The position numbers were made by a program, and so were the translations under genes. From Algibacter pectinivorans (GTDB lineage: Bacteria > Bacteroidota > Bacteroidia > Flavobacteriales > Flavobacteriaceae): a DNA stretch of 64,000 nucleotides. Shown one piece after another: positions 28,138 to 36,637 of the stretch. Within the stretch, counting starts at the first letter, position 1, and every line of letters begins with the position of its first letter. The notes under the pieces are model-generated. The model made no database searches, was not told where the DNA came from, and saw only the letters and a program-made list of their open reading frames with translations. The stretch is taken from contig NZ_FOMI01000005.1 in assembly GCF_900112595.1 (NCBI RefSeq), positions 62,001 through 126,000 on the forward strand, written 5' to 3'.

Positions 28138-28851
28138 ATGTGTACAGTTACAATATTTCCAATAGGAAAAAATGATTTTGTGTTAACCTCTAATCGAGAT
28201 GAAGCACCAGATAGGCTACCGTTAATTCCAGATTTTTACGTTGTGAAAGATAATAGATTACTGTTTCCTAAAGATATTAAAGGAGGTACGTGGGTAGGTG
28301 TTAGTGAGAATAATCGGGTAGTTTGCTTGCTTAATGGTGGCTTTAAAAAACATGAAAGAGAGGATAATTACATAAAAAGTAGAGGTATTGTAGTTAATGA
28401 TTTTTTAGTTTGCAATAAAATAGAATCTAGTATTAAAGCTTATAAATTTAATGGTATAGAGCCATTTACAATGGTAATTGCAGATTGGAATTCGGGGTTA
28501 AAGTTCTACGAACTGGTTTGGGATGGTATAAAAAAACATTTTAACGAATTGCCTTTAGAACCTAAAATTTGGTCGTCTTCAACTCTTTATACACAGGTTA
28601 TGAAAAATAGCCGTAAAATGTGGTTTGATAAATTAGAGAATTATAATGTTGAGTCACTTCTAAAATTTCATGGTACAAAGGATGAAAGTAATTTAGATTA
28701 CGGCATAGTAATGGATCGTGGTTTAGTGAAAACTACAAGTATTACTCAAATTGTTAAACAAGGAGCTAGGGTAATAATGCGCTATGAAAATCTTAGGGAC
28801 AATAAGGTGTATACCAAAGCATTTAATCTTCCCGAAGTCGTTAATGGATAA
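28138..28851 (+). CDS. NRDE (TANGO2-like) protein
   Basis: A 237-residue protein beginning MCTVTIFP, with the eponymous SNRDEAPDR motif at about residues 20-28 and GGTWVGVSENNRVVCLLNGG next. The family is found from bacteria to the human TANGO2 protein; an Ntn-hydrolase-like fold with the exposed Cys2 as nucleophile has been suggested, and a heme- or lipid-related role is debated. The next gene overlaps its stop by 8 nt, so the two are translationally coupled. Confidence 0.85.
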   Translation: MCTVTIFPIGKNDFVLTSNRDEAPDRLPLIPDFYVVKDNRLLFPKDIKGGTWVGVSENNRVVCLLNGGFKKHEREDNYIKSRGIVVNDFLVCNKIESSIKAYKFNGIEPFTMVIADWNSGLKFYELVWDGIKKHFNELPLEPKIWSSSTLYTQVMKNSRKMWFDKLENYNVESLLKFHGTKDESNLDYGIVMDRGLVKTTSITQIVKQGARVIMRYENLRDNKVYTKAFNLPEVVNG

Positions 28852-29851
28852 TACAGGTATTATTTTAACATTGGCTTATCCGGATACTATTGTTATGGTA
28901 TCTGAAGAGTGGTTTTCTCCATTTTTAAAATATGTTGGGGTTGGTAAAACCAATTACCTCCGAGCAGGTCATGCCGCTTTGGTTTTAATTAATAAGGACA
29001 CAGGTGTGTTAGAATATCATGATTTTGGGCGTTATATTACACCCGAGCCCAATGGTAGAGTTCGAGGTAGCAATACCGATAACGAATTGCATTTTCCAAT
29101 AAAAGCCGATATTGATTCCGGTAGCCAAAGGGAAGGTCAGATAAAAAACTTAGATGCTATTTTAGAGTTTTTAGCAACGCATCCTAAACTTACTCATGGT
29201 GATGGTAAGTTGGTGGCTTCGGTTTGTAATGCTGTTAATTATAAAAAGGCGAGAGCACATATTACCAAAATGCAAAACAAGCATTTTATACGGTATGCCG
29301 CATTTATAAAAGATGCCTGTAATTGTGCCCGTTTTGTAACAGATACTTTAATAGCTTCGGTAACCGATGCTAAAATTAAGAAGCGTCTTGAAAAATCGAA
29401 ATGGTTTACACCAAGTACAGTTGGTAACGTGTTGCTTGCTGATACGGAAGCGTTTCCTTACGAGGTTTCTGAAATCGGAGCAATTTCAGAATTTAAAGGC
29501 TCTCAAAAAAGCGAAAACATTCGCTGCTTTTTAGATAAATTGAAAGACCATAAAGTTAATTTAATAGGTACCCAAGATGCTAAATTTGTTGATGGTTTGC
29601 ATAGTAAGGCGCAATGGTTATCTGGTATTGCTGCTGGTGCCTGGTTTGAGTTATATGATTTGGAAACTAAAAGCGACTATCGATTTAGGCGTATTTCGGC
29701 TTATGGTAATATAGATTGCGATGCCGTTTTTACTGTTGAAGATGATGGGTTTAATGCTAATTTAGATTATGAATTTATTCATTATTCAAATTGTAAATTT
29801 TTTCATATCAAGCAGCATGATGTTGTTTTTAGGTTTAGCCGTAAAATCTAA
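28844..29851 (+). CDS. Uncharacterised protein coupled to the NRDE gene
   Basis: A 335-residue protein starting MDNTGIILTLAYPDTIVM at an ATG that overlaps the NRDE stop codon by 8 nt; the longer frame from 28784 runs inside the NRDE gene and is rejected. It may belong to the DUF6695 group of Bacteroidota, a weak recollection. Visible blocks are YLRAGHAALVLINKDTG, EYHDFGRYITPEPNGRVRG and DACNCARFVTDTLI, where the histidine and the Cys-rich segment recall papain-like (NlpC/P60 or amidase) active sites, but no confident match is claimed. Coupling implies a joint role with the NRDE protein. Confidence 0.7.
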   Translation: MDNTGIILTLAYPDTIVMVSEEWFSPFLKYVGVGKTNYLRAGHAALVLINKDTGVLEYHDFGRYITPEPNGRVRGSNTDNELHFPIKADIDSGSQREGQIKNLDAILEFLATHPKLTHGDGKLVASVCNAVNYKKARAHITKMQNKHFIRYAAFIKDACNCARFVTDTLIASVTDAKIKKRLEKSKWFTPSTVGNVLLADTEAFPYEVSEIGAISEFKGSQKSENIRCFLDKLKDHKVNLIGTQDAKFVDGLHSKAQWLSGIAAGAWFELYDLETKSDYRFRRISAYGNIDCDAVFTVEDDGFNANLDYEFIHYSNCKFFHIKQHDVVFRFSRKI

Positions 29852-29896
29852 TCGCTTTTTGGATATTTATTTAAACCCTAAGTTTAATACGATGGT

Positions 29897-30283
29897 TTAG
29901 TTTATAGCAAAAGGTGCGCTTAACTTAAATGTGGGTATAGTAACTTTAAATTTTTGAGTAGTTGTAAAGTTTACCATGCTGTACTGACCTTGCATAGCAC
30001 CAAACGGCGATGTTAGTAAACAACCCGAGGAGTAGGTGTGCGATTCGCCTGGTTTTAATACTGGCTTTTTACCTATTACGCCTTCGCCAGAAACAGTTTC
30101 TACGTTGTTTAGTGCGTCTAAAATTTCCCAATGGCGCGCATAAAGTTGTACAGAGTCTTTACTCTGGTTTTCGATTGTAATCGTGTATCCAAAGGCGTAT
30201 TGTATTTTATAGTTTTTATAAAATGAACCTTCAAAAGTGGTCTCGACCGAAATTTTTATTCCTTTTGTTACTTGTTGAACCAT
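29897..30283 (-). CDS. apaG: ApaG domain protein
   Basis: A 128-residue protein, the usual length for ApaG, an immunoglobulin-like beta-sandwich. Family blocks are YTITIENQSKDSVQLYARHWEILDA, GEGVIGKKPVLKPGESHTYSSGC and FGAMQGQYSM. Its bacterial role is unclear; old links to cobalt/magnesium resistance rest on enterobacterial genetics. It is 169 nt downstream of the T9SS plug gene on the same strand. Confidence 0.93.
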   Translation of the reverse strand: MVQQVTKGIKISVETTFEGSFYKNYKIQYAFGYTITIENQSKDSVQLYARHWEILDALNNVETVSGEGVIGKKPVLKPGESHTYSSGCLLTSPFGAMQGQYSMVNFTTTQKFKVTIPTFKLSAPFAIN

Positions 30284-30452
30284 TGGTGTGCAAAGTGTTA
30301 ACGGATGCTAAAATAATAAATATTAAGCGGTTAATGGAGATTTTAATGCGTTTGATGCAAAAATTAGATGAAATGCAATTTTGCACATCTAAATTTGTTA
30401 AATAACCATTTGTTATTTAAAATAGTAATGCATTTTGAGTGTTTTGTGTGTT

Positions 30453-31703
30453 CTAGTTGGTAATGTTGGTTGATGATACTTCGTTGTAACCAATAATGCG
30501 ATCGTATCTAGCCCCCAAATCTCTATAGTAAACTAATACTTTATAGCTGTTTTCGGTTTGCCAAAAGTTGCCACTTATGGCGCCTTCATCTAATGTGCCA
30601 TCTTTATTTACTACTACATATTTGTAGTTATAAAACCCTTGTTTTAGTCTCATGGTTTTTTTATAAATTTCTCTATCAAGATCGAAAGTCATTTTATTGG
30701 CTTCCTCTAAGGCGTAATTATTGTAATTGCCATAAATGTAAATGTGCTCGCCATTATACATTTCAGGGTACTTTAAAGTGAAATGTAGGTCTAGGTAATC
30801 GGCTTCAATGGAAACATCATCTTTATCTAAAGCCACAATTTTAAATTTACCATTAATATCTGGGTTGTAAGTATACGGTAAATCGGCTCGCGACACATCG
30901 GTAAATAAATAGGACTGGTAAAGATCTTCTAGTGCTATGGATTGTATGCGGTTTGTAGCGCCTCTAACGTCTTTAGTTTCTACAAATAAATATTCGTTTC
31001 CTCCAGGAAAAGCAGTTTCCTTGGTGTAACGATATATTAAGGTGTTGCCCAAAGTATATTGCGGTTTTAGGTTTGAAATAGCTGTGTTTAAGTTGCTGTT
31101 TTGAATAATTAAAGCTTTTACAGTTTGTTGTGGGTTGTTAAATTGCTGGCCTGTAGCAATTTCAATATCTACCGTTTGGGTGGTTTCTATATTGCTAATA
31201 TCTCTAGATCTTTTTATGGCTATTCCAGGTGTAACCATATTTTCGTAAATCATGAATTTTCTTGAAAACACCAACTCATTGTAAGAGTCGTAAATAGAAA
31301 TCATGTAGTTACCCGAAACTGTTAATTGCTTAGTTTGCTGGTTAGGAATGGATAACTTGTAATGCGAGTACATTTGAAAAGTATTAAACGAGTTGGTGTA
31401 GTCCTGAATTCTAAAATTATCGAACCCAAGCATAAATTCAGATTTTATGAGTACCGAAGGTTTCCAGTTGTAATCGAAATGCTCAATTTTATAGTAAAAA
31501 TCGGGTTCGTCGTCTACCAAGGCATCAAACTCTAAATAAAACGTGCTTCCAAGTTCGATTATAGGAAGTTCGCCTAAATCGCTACTGCTACTTTTAAAAG
31601 TAATGGACTTTATGTGTTCTGGCGGATTAACTTCTGCCACTTGACTGTAAAGAGATCCGGCAGCAATAAAACAAAGGAATAATAAGGTGAATTTGAAAGA
31701 CAT
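30453..31703 (-). CDS. Type IX secretion plug protein (DUF5103)
   Basis: A 416-residue exported protein with a signal peptide (FTLLFLCFIAAGSLYSQ) and the DUF5103 architecture: KSITFKSSSSDLGELPIIELG near the N-terminus, FYYKIEHFDYNWKPS, and a C-terminal Ig-like region (YPEMYNGEHIYIYGNYNNYA). Proteins of this family were seen as the periplasmic plug closing the empty SprA translocon of the Flavobacterium T9SS. With porT it makes a second T9SS component in the window. Confidence 0.85.
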   Translation of the reverse strand: MSFKFTLLFLCFIAAGSLYSQVAEVNPPEHIKSITFKSSSSDLGELPIIELGSTFYLEFDALVDDEPDFYYKIEHFDYNWKPSVLIKSEFMLGFDNFRIQDYTNSFNTFQMYSHYKLSIPNQQTKQLTVSGNYMISIYDSYNELVFSRKFMIYENMVTPGIAIKRSRDISNIETTQTVDIEIATGQQFNNPQQTVKALIIQNSNLNTAISNLKPQYTLGNTLIYRYTKETAFPGGNEYLFVETKDVRGATNRIQSIALEDLYQSYLFTDVSRADLPYTYNPDINGKFKIVALDKDDVSIEADYLDLHFTLKYPEMYNGEHIYIYGNYNNYALEEANKMTFDLDREIYKKTMRLKQGFYNYKYVVVNKDGTLDEGAISGNFWQTENSYKVLVYYRDLGARYDRIIGYNEVSSTNITN

Positions 31704-31819
31704 TCTACGTGTTTTGTGTAAATATAAGCAAATTTTGTGCCTAAGATAAATCTTTTATTTAGAATAAGTATAAATAACATTCAGAGCTTAAATTACTTAT
31801 CAAATTCGCTATTTATTCG

Positions 31820-31827
31820 TATTTTTG
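31820..31827 (+). promoter_or_regulatory. nqr operon promoter -7 box
   Basis: TATTTTTG fits TAnnTTTG, giving a leader of about 35 nt before nqrA. Confidence 0.5.
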
Positions 31828-31864
31828 CACCGATTTTTAGACAACTAATTTCAATAAAATAAAT

Positions 31865-33220
31865 ATGTCAAACGACATTCGTATCAAAAAAGGTCTGGAC
31901 ATTAAACTTGTTGGTGAAGCTGAAAAAACTGTTGAACAGGCAGTTATTAGTAACTACTGCACCATAAGGCCAGAAGATTTTCACGGCGTAATACCAAAAC
32001 TTGTTGCAAAAGAAGGAACTACAGTTAAGGCTGGAGGTGTCTTGTTTTTCGATAAATCTGAAGAAGCAATAAAATTTTTATCGCCAGTTTCAGGTAAAAT
32101 AGTTGAGGTGGTTCGTGGACCAAAAAGGCGTATCGATGCCATTAAGATTCAAGCCGATAAAGCTCAGGCTTTTGAGGACTTTGGAGTGTTTAACGTGGAT
32201 GCCGCAAAACCGGAAGCTGTTAAGGCACATTTGCTTGCTGCTGGCTGTTGGCCATTTGTAAAGCAAAGACCGTATGATGTTATTGCTAACCCTGCATCAT
32301 CGCCAAAAGCGATATTTATTTCTGGGTATGCAAGTGCACCATTAGCTGCCGATTTGGACTTTACCTTAAAGGGTAAAGAAGCCGAATTGCAAGCTGCTGT
32401 TTCTGCTTTAGGAAAGTTAACCGAAGGTAAAGTACACGTGTCTGTTGGTAAGAATGCAAATTCGCCACTAGCAGGATTAAACGGTATAACTTTACATAAG
32501 GTTTCTGGACCACACCCATCTGGTAATGTTGGTACTCTAATTAATAAAGTAGATCCTGTTAATAAAGGAGAAGTAGTTTGGACGGTTAACGCTCAAGACC
32601 TTGTTATTATAGGAGAGTTGCTTTTAACTGGAAAATTTAATGCTGAGCGTATTGTGGCTTTAGTAGGATCTTCAGTGGAGAAACCAAGATACTTTAAAAC
32701 AATTGCTGGTAGCGAAATTGCAACTTTAATTTACGATAAAGGCGTATCTAAAGGAGGTAACGATCGTATTATTTCTGGTAATGTTTTAACAGGAAAACAA
32801 ATTCGTCCTGATGGAAGTTTAGATTTTTACAGCAACGTGGTTTCTGTAATCCCTGAAGGCGATGATTATGAGTTGTTTGGATGGAATAAGCCAGTATTTA
32901 ATAAAGTGTCTACCTCTAGAGCATTAACATTTTCTTGGTTAAACCCAAAGAAAAAGTACGACCTAAATACCAATACAAATGGTGAGCATAGAGCGTTTGT
33001 AACTACAGGAACTTACGAAGAGGTTTTTCCTTTGGATATCTTCCCTATGCAAATATTAAAGGCTTGTATGTATCAAGATTTAGACGAAATGGAAGCTTTA
33101 GGAATGTACGAAGTAGCACCTGAAGATTTTGCTTTAACTGAGTTTGTATGTGTGTCTAAACAACCACATCAAAAAATTATACGAGAAGGTTTAGACTTAA
33201 TGATTAAAGAGATAGGGTAA
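31865..33220 (+). CDS. nqrA: Na+-translocating NADH:quinone reductase subunit A
   Basis: A 451-residue peripheral cytoplasmic subunit of Na+-NQR. It opens SNDIRIKKGLDIKLVGEAEK and has the barrel-sandwich segment VKAGGVLFFDKSEEAIKFLSPVSGKIVEVVRGPKRRIDAI and LGLNGITLHKVSGPHPSGNVGT-like GITLHKVSGPHPSGNVGT, typical of NqrA, which contributes to the quinone site. It is the first of six genes; its TAA shares one base with the nqrB ATG. Confidence 0.96.
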   Translation: MSNDIRIKKGLDIKLVGEAEKTVEQAVISNYCTIRPEDFHGVIPKLVAKEGTTVKAGGVLFFDKSEEAIKFLSPVSGKIVEVVRGPKRRIDAIKIQADKAQAFEDFGVFNVDAAKPEAVKAHLLAAGCWPFVKQRPYDVIANPASSPKAIFISGYASAPLAADLDFTLKGKEAELQAAVSALGKLTEGKVHVSVGKNANSPLAGLNGITLHKVSGPHPSGNVGTLINKVDPVNKGEVVWTVNAQDLVIIGELLLTGKFNAERIVALVGSSVEKPRYFKTIAGSEIATLIYDKGVSKGGNDRIISGNVLTGKQIRPDGSLDFYSNVVSVIPEGDDYELFGWNKPVFNKVSTSRALTFSWLNPKKKYDLNTNTNGEHRAFVTTGTYEEVFPLDIFPMQILKACMYQDLDEMEALGMYEVAPEDFALTEFVCVSKQPHQKIIREGLDLMIKEIG

Positions 33221-34446
33221 TGAGTTTAAAAAATAAATTACACATATTAAAGAGAAAGTATAGAAGTAAAAAAATGGCTCCTGCCTTTAATGCGCTTCAT
33301 ACGTTTCTATACTTGCCAAACGAGACCACACATAATGGTACTCATATTAAGGCAGCCGACGATTTAAAGCGTACCATGAACACAGTAATTATGGCTATGG
33401 TGCCATGTTTATTATTTGGTATGTTTAATGCAGGATATCAGCATCACTTGGCTTTGGGCGAAATTCAATCTGTAACAGGAGGTCTTTTTAGCGCAGAGTT
33501 TTGGACACTAGATAATTTTATGGTTGGTTTCTGGAAAATCATTCCATTAGTAATTGTATCATACGGTGTTGGTTTACTTATCGAATTTATTTTCGCAATT
33601 ATTAATAAACACGAAGTAGAAGAAGGGTATTTAGTAACAGGAATGTTAGTACCTCTTATTGTACCAATTGATATTCCTTTATGGATGTTAGCTGTTGCAG
33701 TTGTATTTGGTGTTGTTATTGGTAAAGAAGTTTTTGGAGGTACAGGAATGAATATTCTTAATCCAGCTTTAACCATTAGAGCCTTTTTATTCTTTGCTTA
33801 TCCAACTTGGATGAGTGGTGATAAAGTGTGGGTACATGGTGCGGTTGAAAGAGATCAAGCTATTGCTGGGGGTCAAAACTTAGATGCTATTTCTGGAGAA
33901 ACTATTTTAGGTGCTTTAGCTCAAAGTAAAGAAGTGGCTTACTCTACTGTCGATATGTTCTTAGGATTTATTCCTGGTTCTGTAGGAGAAACATCTACCT
34001 TACTTATTATACTTGGTGGTTTATTTTTAGTGTTTTCTAAAATTGGTAGCTGGAGAATCATGTTATCATCTGTAATTGGTGCTATTGTAATGGGATTAAT
34101 CTTTAATCAAGTTGTAGCTTCAGGATGGATACCAGAAAGCAGTAATTTTTACGGATTAATGAGCGCTCCTTTTTGGGAACACTTAATAATTGGTGGTTTT
34201 GCTTTTGGTACCGTGTTTATGGCTACCGATCCTGTAACGGCTTCGCAAACAAACAAAGGAAAATGGATTTACGGTTTCTTGGTAGGATTTATTTCTATTA
34301 TGATTCGTGTATTCAACCCAGCGTATCCAGAAGGTGTTATGTTAGCCATTCTATTAATGAATGTGTTTGCACCAACTATCGATCACTATGTGGTACAAGG
34401 TAACGTGAAGAAAAGAATGAAACGTGTAAAAGTTAAAACAGCATAA
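33220..34446 (+). CDS. nqrB: Na+-NQR subunit B
   Basis: A 408-residue integral membrane subunit carrying covalent FMN and riboflavin and part of the Na+ path. Hydrophobic helices alternate through the length; GKEVFGGTGMNILNPALTIRAFLFFAYPTWM and HLIIGGFAFGTVFMATDPVTA are family blocks. The expected flavinylation threonine is in DAISGETILGALAQ, reading SGET where SGAT is usual. It overlaps nqrA by one base, and nqrC starts two bases after its stop. Confidence 0.96.
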   Translation: MSLKNKLHILKRKYRSKKMAPAFNALHTFLYLPNETTHNGTHIKAADDLKRTMNTVIMAMVPCLLFGMFNAGYQHHLALGEIQSVTGGLFSAEFWTLDNFMVGFWKIIPLVIVSYGVGLLIEFIFAIINKHEVEEGYLVTGMLVPLIVPIDIPLWMLAVAVVFGVVIGKEVFGGTGMNILNPALTIRAFLFFAYPTWMSGDKVWVHGAVERDQAIAGGQNLDAISGETILGALAQSKEVAYSTVDMFLGFIPGSVGETSTLLIILGGLFLVFSKIGSWRIMLSSVIGAIVMGLIFNQVVASGWIPESSNFYGLMSAPFWEHLIIGGFAFGTVFMATDPVTASQTNKGKWIYGFLVGFISIMIRVFNPAYPEGVMLAILLMNVFAPTIDHYVVQGNVKKRMKRVKVKTA

Positions 34447-34448
34447 TT

Positions 34449-35195
34449 ATGGCAGTTAATACAGATAAAAACTCATATACTATAATCTTTGCTGTTGCAA
34501 TGGTATTAGTTGTAGGTTCATTATTAGCGTTTACGGCATCATCGTTAAGACCTAATATTGACGAAAATAAACGTATGGAAAAGCAACAGAATATTCTGTA
34601 TGCTATGGGCGTTAATGAAAATGAAGGTACTGGCGATATCGCTTTTATTGGAACAGATAAAGTAGCAGAACAATTTTCTAAATACATCACAAAACAATTA
34701 GTTATTGAAAACGGTGTAGCTAAAGAAGATGATAAAGCTTACTTAATTGATATTAAAAAAGAACAAGCAAAAGGTAAAAATGGAGGCACAAGACGTTTAC
34801 CATTATTTGTTGGCGAAAAAGATGGTAAAACATTTTATATAGCACCAATAAGAGGAAAAGGACTTTGGGATGCTATTTGGGGTTATGTTGCTCTAAATAA
34901 GGATATGGTTGTTCAAGGTACGTTTTTTGATCACGCAGGTGAAACCCCTGGTTTAGGAGCAAACATAAAACAACGTTATTTTATGGACGATTTTTATGGA
35001 GAACATTTATTAACCGAAGCTGGAGTATTTAAAGGTATCTCGGTTGCTAAAGGTAATAACGATCCTAAAAACGAAATAAAAGACGATTATGAAGTTGATG
35101 CCTTAGCTGGTGCAACTATTACTGGTGATGGTGTTTCTGCCATGATCAAGAAAGATTTAAAATTGTATTTACCTTACTTTAAAACTTTAAAATAA
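34449..35195 (+). CDS. nqrC: Na+-NQR subunit C
   Basis: A 248-residue subunit with one N-terminal transmembrane helix (YTIIFAVAMVLVVGSLLAFTAS) and a periplasmic FMN_bind domain. The FMN acceptor threonine sits in EVDALAGATITGDGVSAMI, close to the DxxSGAT motif recognised by ApbE. GLWDAIWGYVALNKD and HAGETPGLGANI are also characteristic. ApbE, which attaches the FMN, is encoded at 41059-42033. Confidence 0.96.
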   Translation: MAVNTDKNSYTIIFAVAMVLVVGSLLAFTASSLRPNIDENKRMEKQQNILYAMGVNENEGTGDIAFIGTDKVAEQFSKYITKQLVIENGVAKEDDKAYLIDIKKEQAKGKNGGTRRLPLFVGEKDGKTFYIAPIRGKGLWDAIWGYVALNKDMVVQGTFFDHAGETPGLGANIKQRYFMDDFYGEHLLTEAGVFKGISVAKGNNDPKNEIKDDYEVDALAGATITGDGVSAMIKKDLKLYLPYFKTLK

Positions 35196-35196
35196 T

Positions 35197-35841
35197 ATGG
35201 GACTACTTTCAAAAAAAGATGCGAAGTTAATAACAGACCCGTTAGCAGATAACAACCCAATTACTATTCAAGTATTAGGTATTTGTTCTGCGTTAGCAAT
35301 TACTGCAGAGCTTAAAGCGTCTCTAGTAATGGGAATTGCGGTGTTATTTGTATTAAGTGTAGGTAATGTTGTAATCTCTTTAATGAGAAATATCATTCCA
35401 TCAAAAATTAGAATTATTGTTCAACTTATTGTGGTTGCTGCTTTAGTAATTGTAGTCGATCAGGTACTAAAAGCATTTGCTTACGAATTAAGTAAAACAC
35501 TTTCTGTATTTGTTGGTTTAATTATTACCAACTGTATAATTATGGGACGTTTTGAGGCTTTTGCTTTGGCTAATGGCCCATGGAAATCCTTCTTAGATGG
35601 TATTGGTAACGCTTTAGGATATGCAGTTATTCTAATAATTGTTGGTTTCTTTAGAGAGTTATTAGGTTCGGGAACTTTATTTGGTATTCCTGTACTTGGA
35701 GATCCTATCGAGAAAACGGGAGTGTACGCTATTGGTTACGAAAACAATGGATTTATGTTAATGCCTCCTATGGCTCTTATAGTAGTAGGATTAATTATCT
35801 GGGTTCAACGTAGTAAAAATAAAGCATTAATAGAAGATTAA
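35197..35841 (+). CDS. nqrD: Na+-NQR subunit D
   Basis: A 214-residue polytopic membrane protein. It opens KKDAKLITDPLADNNPITIQVLGICSALAIT, with LIITNCIIMGRFEAFALANGPWKSFLDGIGNALGY in the middle, diagnostic of NqrD/RnfE. NqrD and NqrE form an antiparallel pair in the membrane and share an iron-sulfur centre. nqrC ends one base before this start; a 75-nt gap with a CAGT-repeat element follows. Confidence 0.96.
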   Translation: MGLLSKKDAKLITDPLADNNPITIQVLGICSALAITAELKASLVMGIAVLFVLSVGNVVISLMRNIIPSKIRIIVQLIVVAALVIVVDQVLKAFAYELSKTLSVFVGLIITNCIIMGRFEAFALANGPWKSFLDGIGNALGYAVILIIVGFFRELLGSGTLFGIPVLGDPIEKTGVYAIGYENNGFMLMPPMALIVVGLIIWVQRSKNKALIED

Positions 35842-35842
35842 T

Positions 35843-35907
35843 CAGTAAGCAGTTTGCAGTCGGGGTAGGCAGTGAGTAATTGCAAACTAAGACTGAGACT
35901 GAAAACT
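35843..35907. repeat. CAGT-unit imperfect palindrome between nqrD and nqrE
   Basis: The only sizeable gap in the nqr operon is filled by CAGT-headed units (CAGTAAG, CAGTTTG, CAGTCGG, then CAGTGAG) on the left and ACTG/AACT units on the right (CAAACTA, AGACTGA, GACTGAA). AGTTTGCA (35851-35858) and TGCAAACT (35881-35888) form a perfect 8-bp stem. It encodes nothing and lies just before the nqrE start. Confidence 0.65.
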
Positions 35908-35916
35908 TAAATATAT

Positions 35917-36636
35917 ATGGAACATATAGAATTATTTTTTAAATCGATTTTTATAGATAACATGGTATTTGCAGTATTCCTTGGAATGTGCTCGTACTTA
36001 GCCGTATCTAAAAAGGTAGCAACTGCCGTTGGTTTAGGAGCAGCAGTTATATTTGTATTAGCAATTACAGTACCATTGAACTGGTTATTAGATCAGTATT
36101 TATTACAGCCAGGAGCTTTAAAGTGGTTAGGTGAAGAATATGTAGATTACGATTTAAGTTTTCTTTCGTTCATCATGTTTATCGCTACTATTGCGACTAT
36201 GGTACAATTAGTAGAGATTGTAGTAGAGAAGTTTTCTCCATCACTATATAATTCTTTAGGTATCTTTTTACCTCTTATTGCTGTAAACTGTGCCATTTTA
36301 GGTGGTTCGTTATTTATGCAATCTCGTGAAATTGAAACTTTAGGTTTAGCCTTTAACTACGGTATATCTTCAGGAATAGGATGGTTTTTAGCCATTTTAG
36401 CAATTGCTGCTATTCGTGAAAAAATTAGATATAGTAATGTGCCAGCACCTTTAAGAGGATTAGGAATTACCTTTATCATTACAGGTTTAATGGGTATTGG
36501 TTTTTTAAGTTTTGGTGGTATGTTAACAGGAGGTGATGAAGAAGAACAACCAGCAACCGAAACAGCTAAACAAGTTAACGAATTACAAACTGAAAAGGCT
36601 AAGGAATTAGCCGATAATACTAAAATAGTAAAGTAA
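35917..36636 (+). CDS. nqrE: Na+-NQR subunit E
   Basis: A 239-residue polytopic membrane subunit opening [34 protein letters not shown], with [22 protein letters not shown] in the middle; the Cys in LGMCSYLAV and VNCAILG are the shared metal-site ligands with NqrD. It is about 40 residues longer than the Vibrio protein because of a charged tail ([20 protein letters not shown]...). nqrF follows after one base. Confidence 0.95.
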   Translation: MEHIELFFKSIFIDNMVFAVFLGMCSYLAVSKKVATAVGLGAAVIFVLAITVPLNWLLDQYLLQPGALKWLGEEYVDYDLSFLSFIMFIATIATMVQLVEIVVEKFSPSLYNSLGIFLPLIAVNCAILGGSLFMQSREIETLGLAFNYGISSGIGWFLAILAIAAIREKIRYSNVPAPLRGLGITFIITGLMGIGFLSFGGMLTGGDEEEQPATETAKQVNELQTEKAKELADNTKIVK

Positions 36637-36637
36637 T

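Noticed and set aside
30223-30405. A 60-codon plus-strand frame overlapping the apaG start
   Set aside because: It is antisense to the apaG N-terminus and has no features of a protein.
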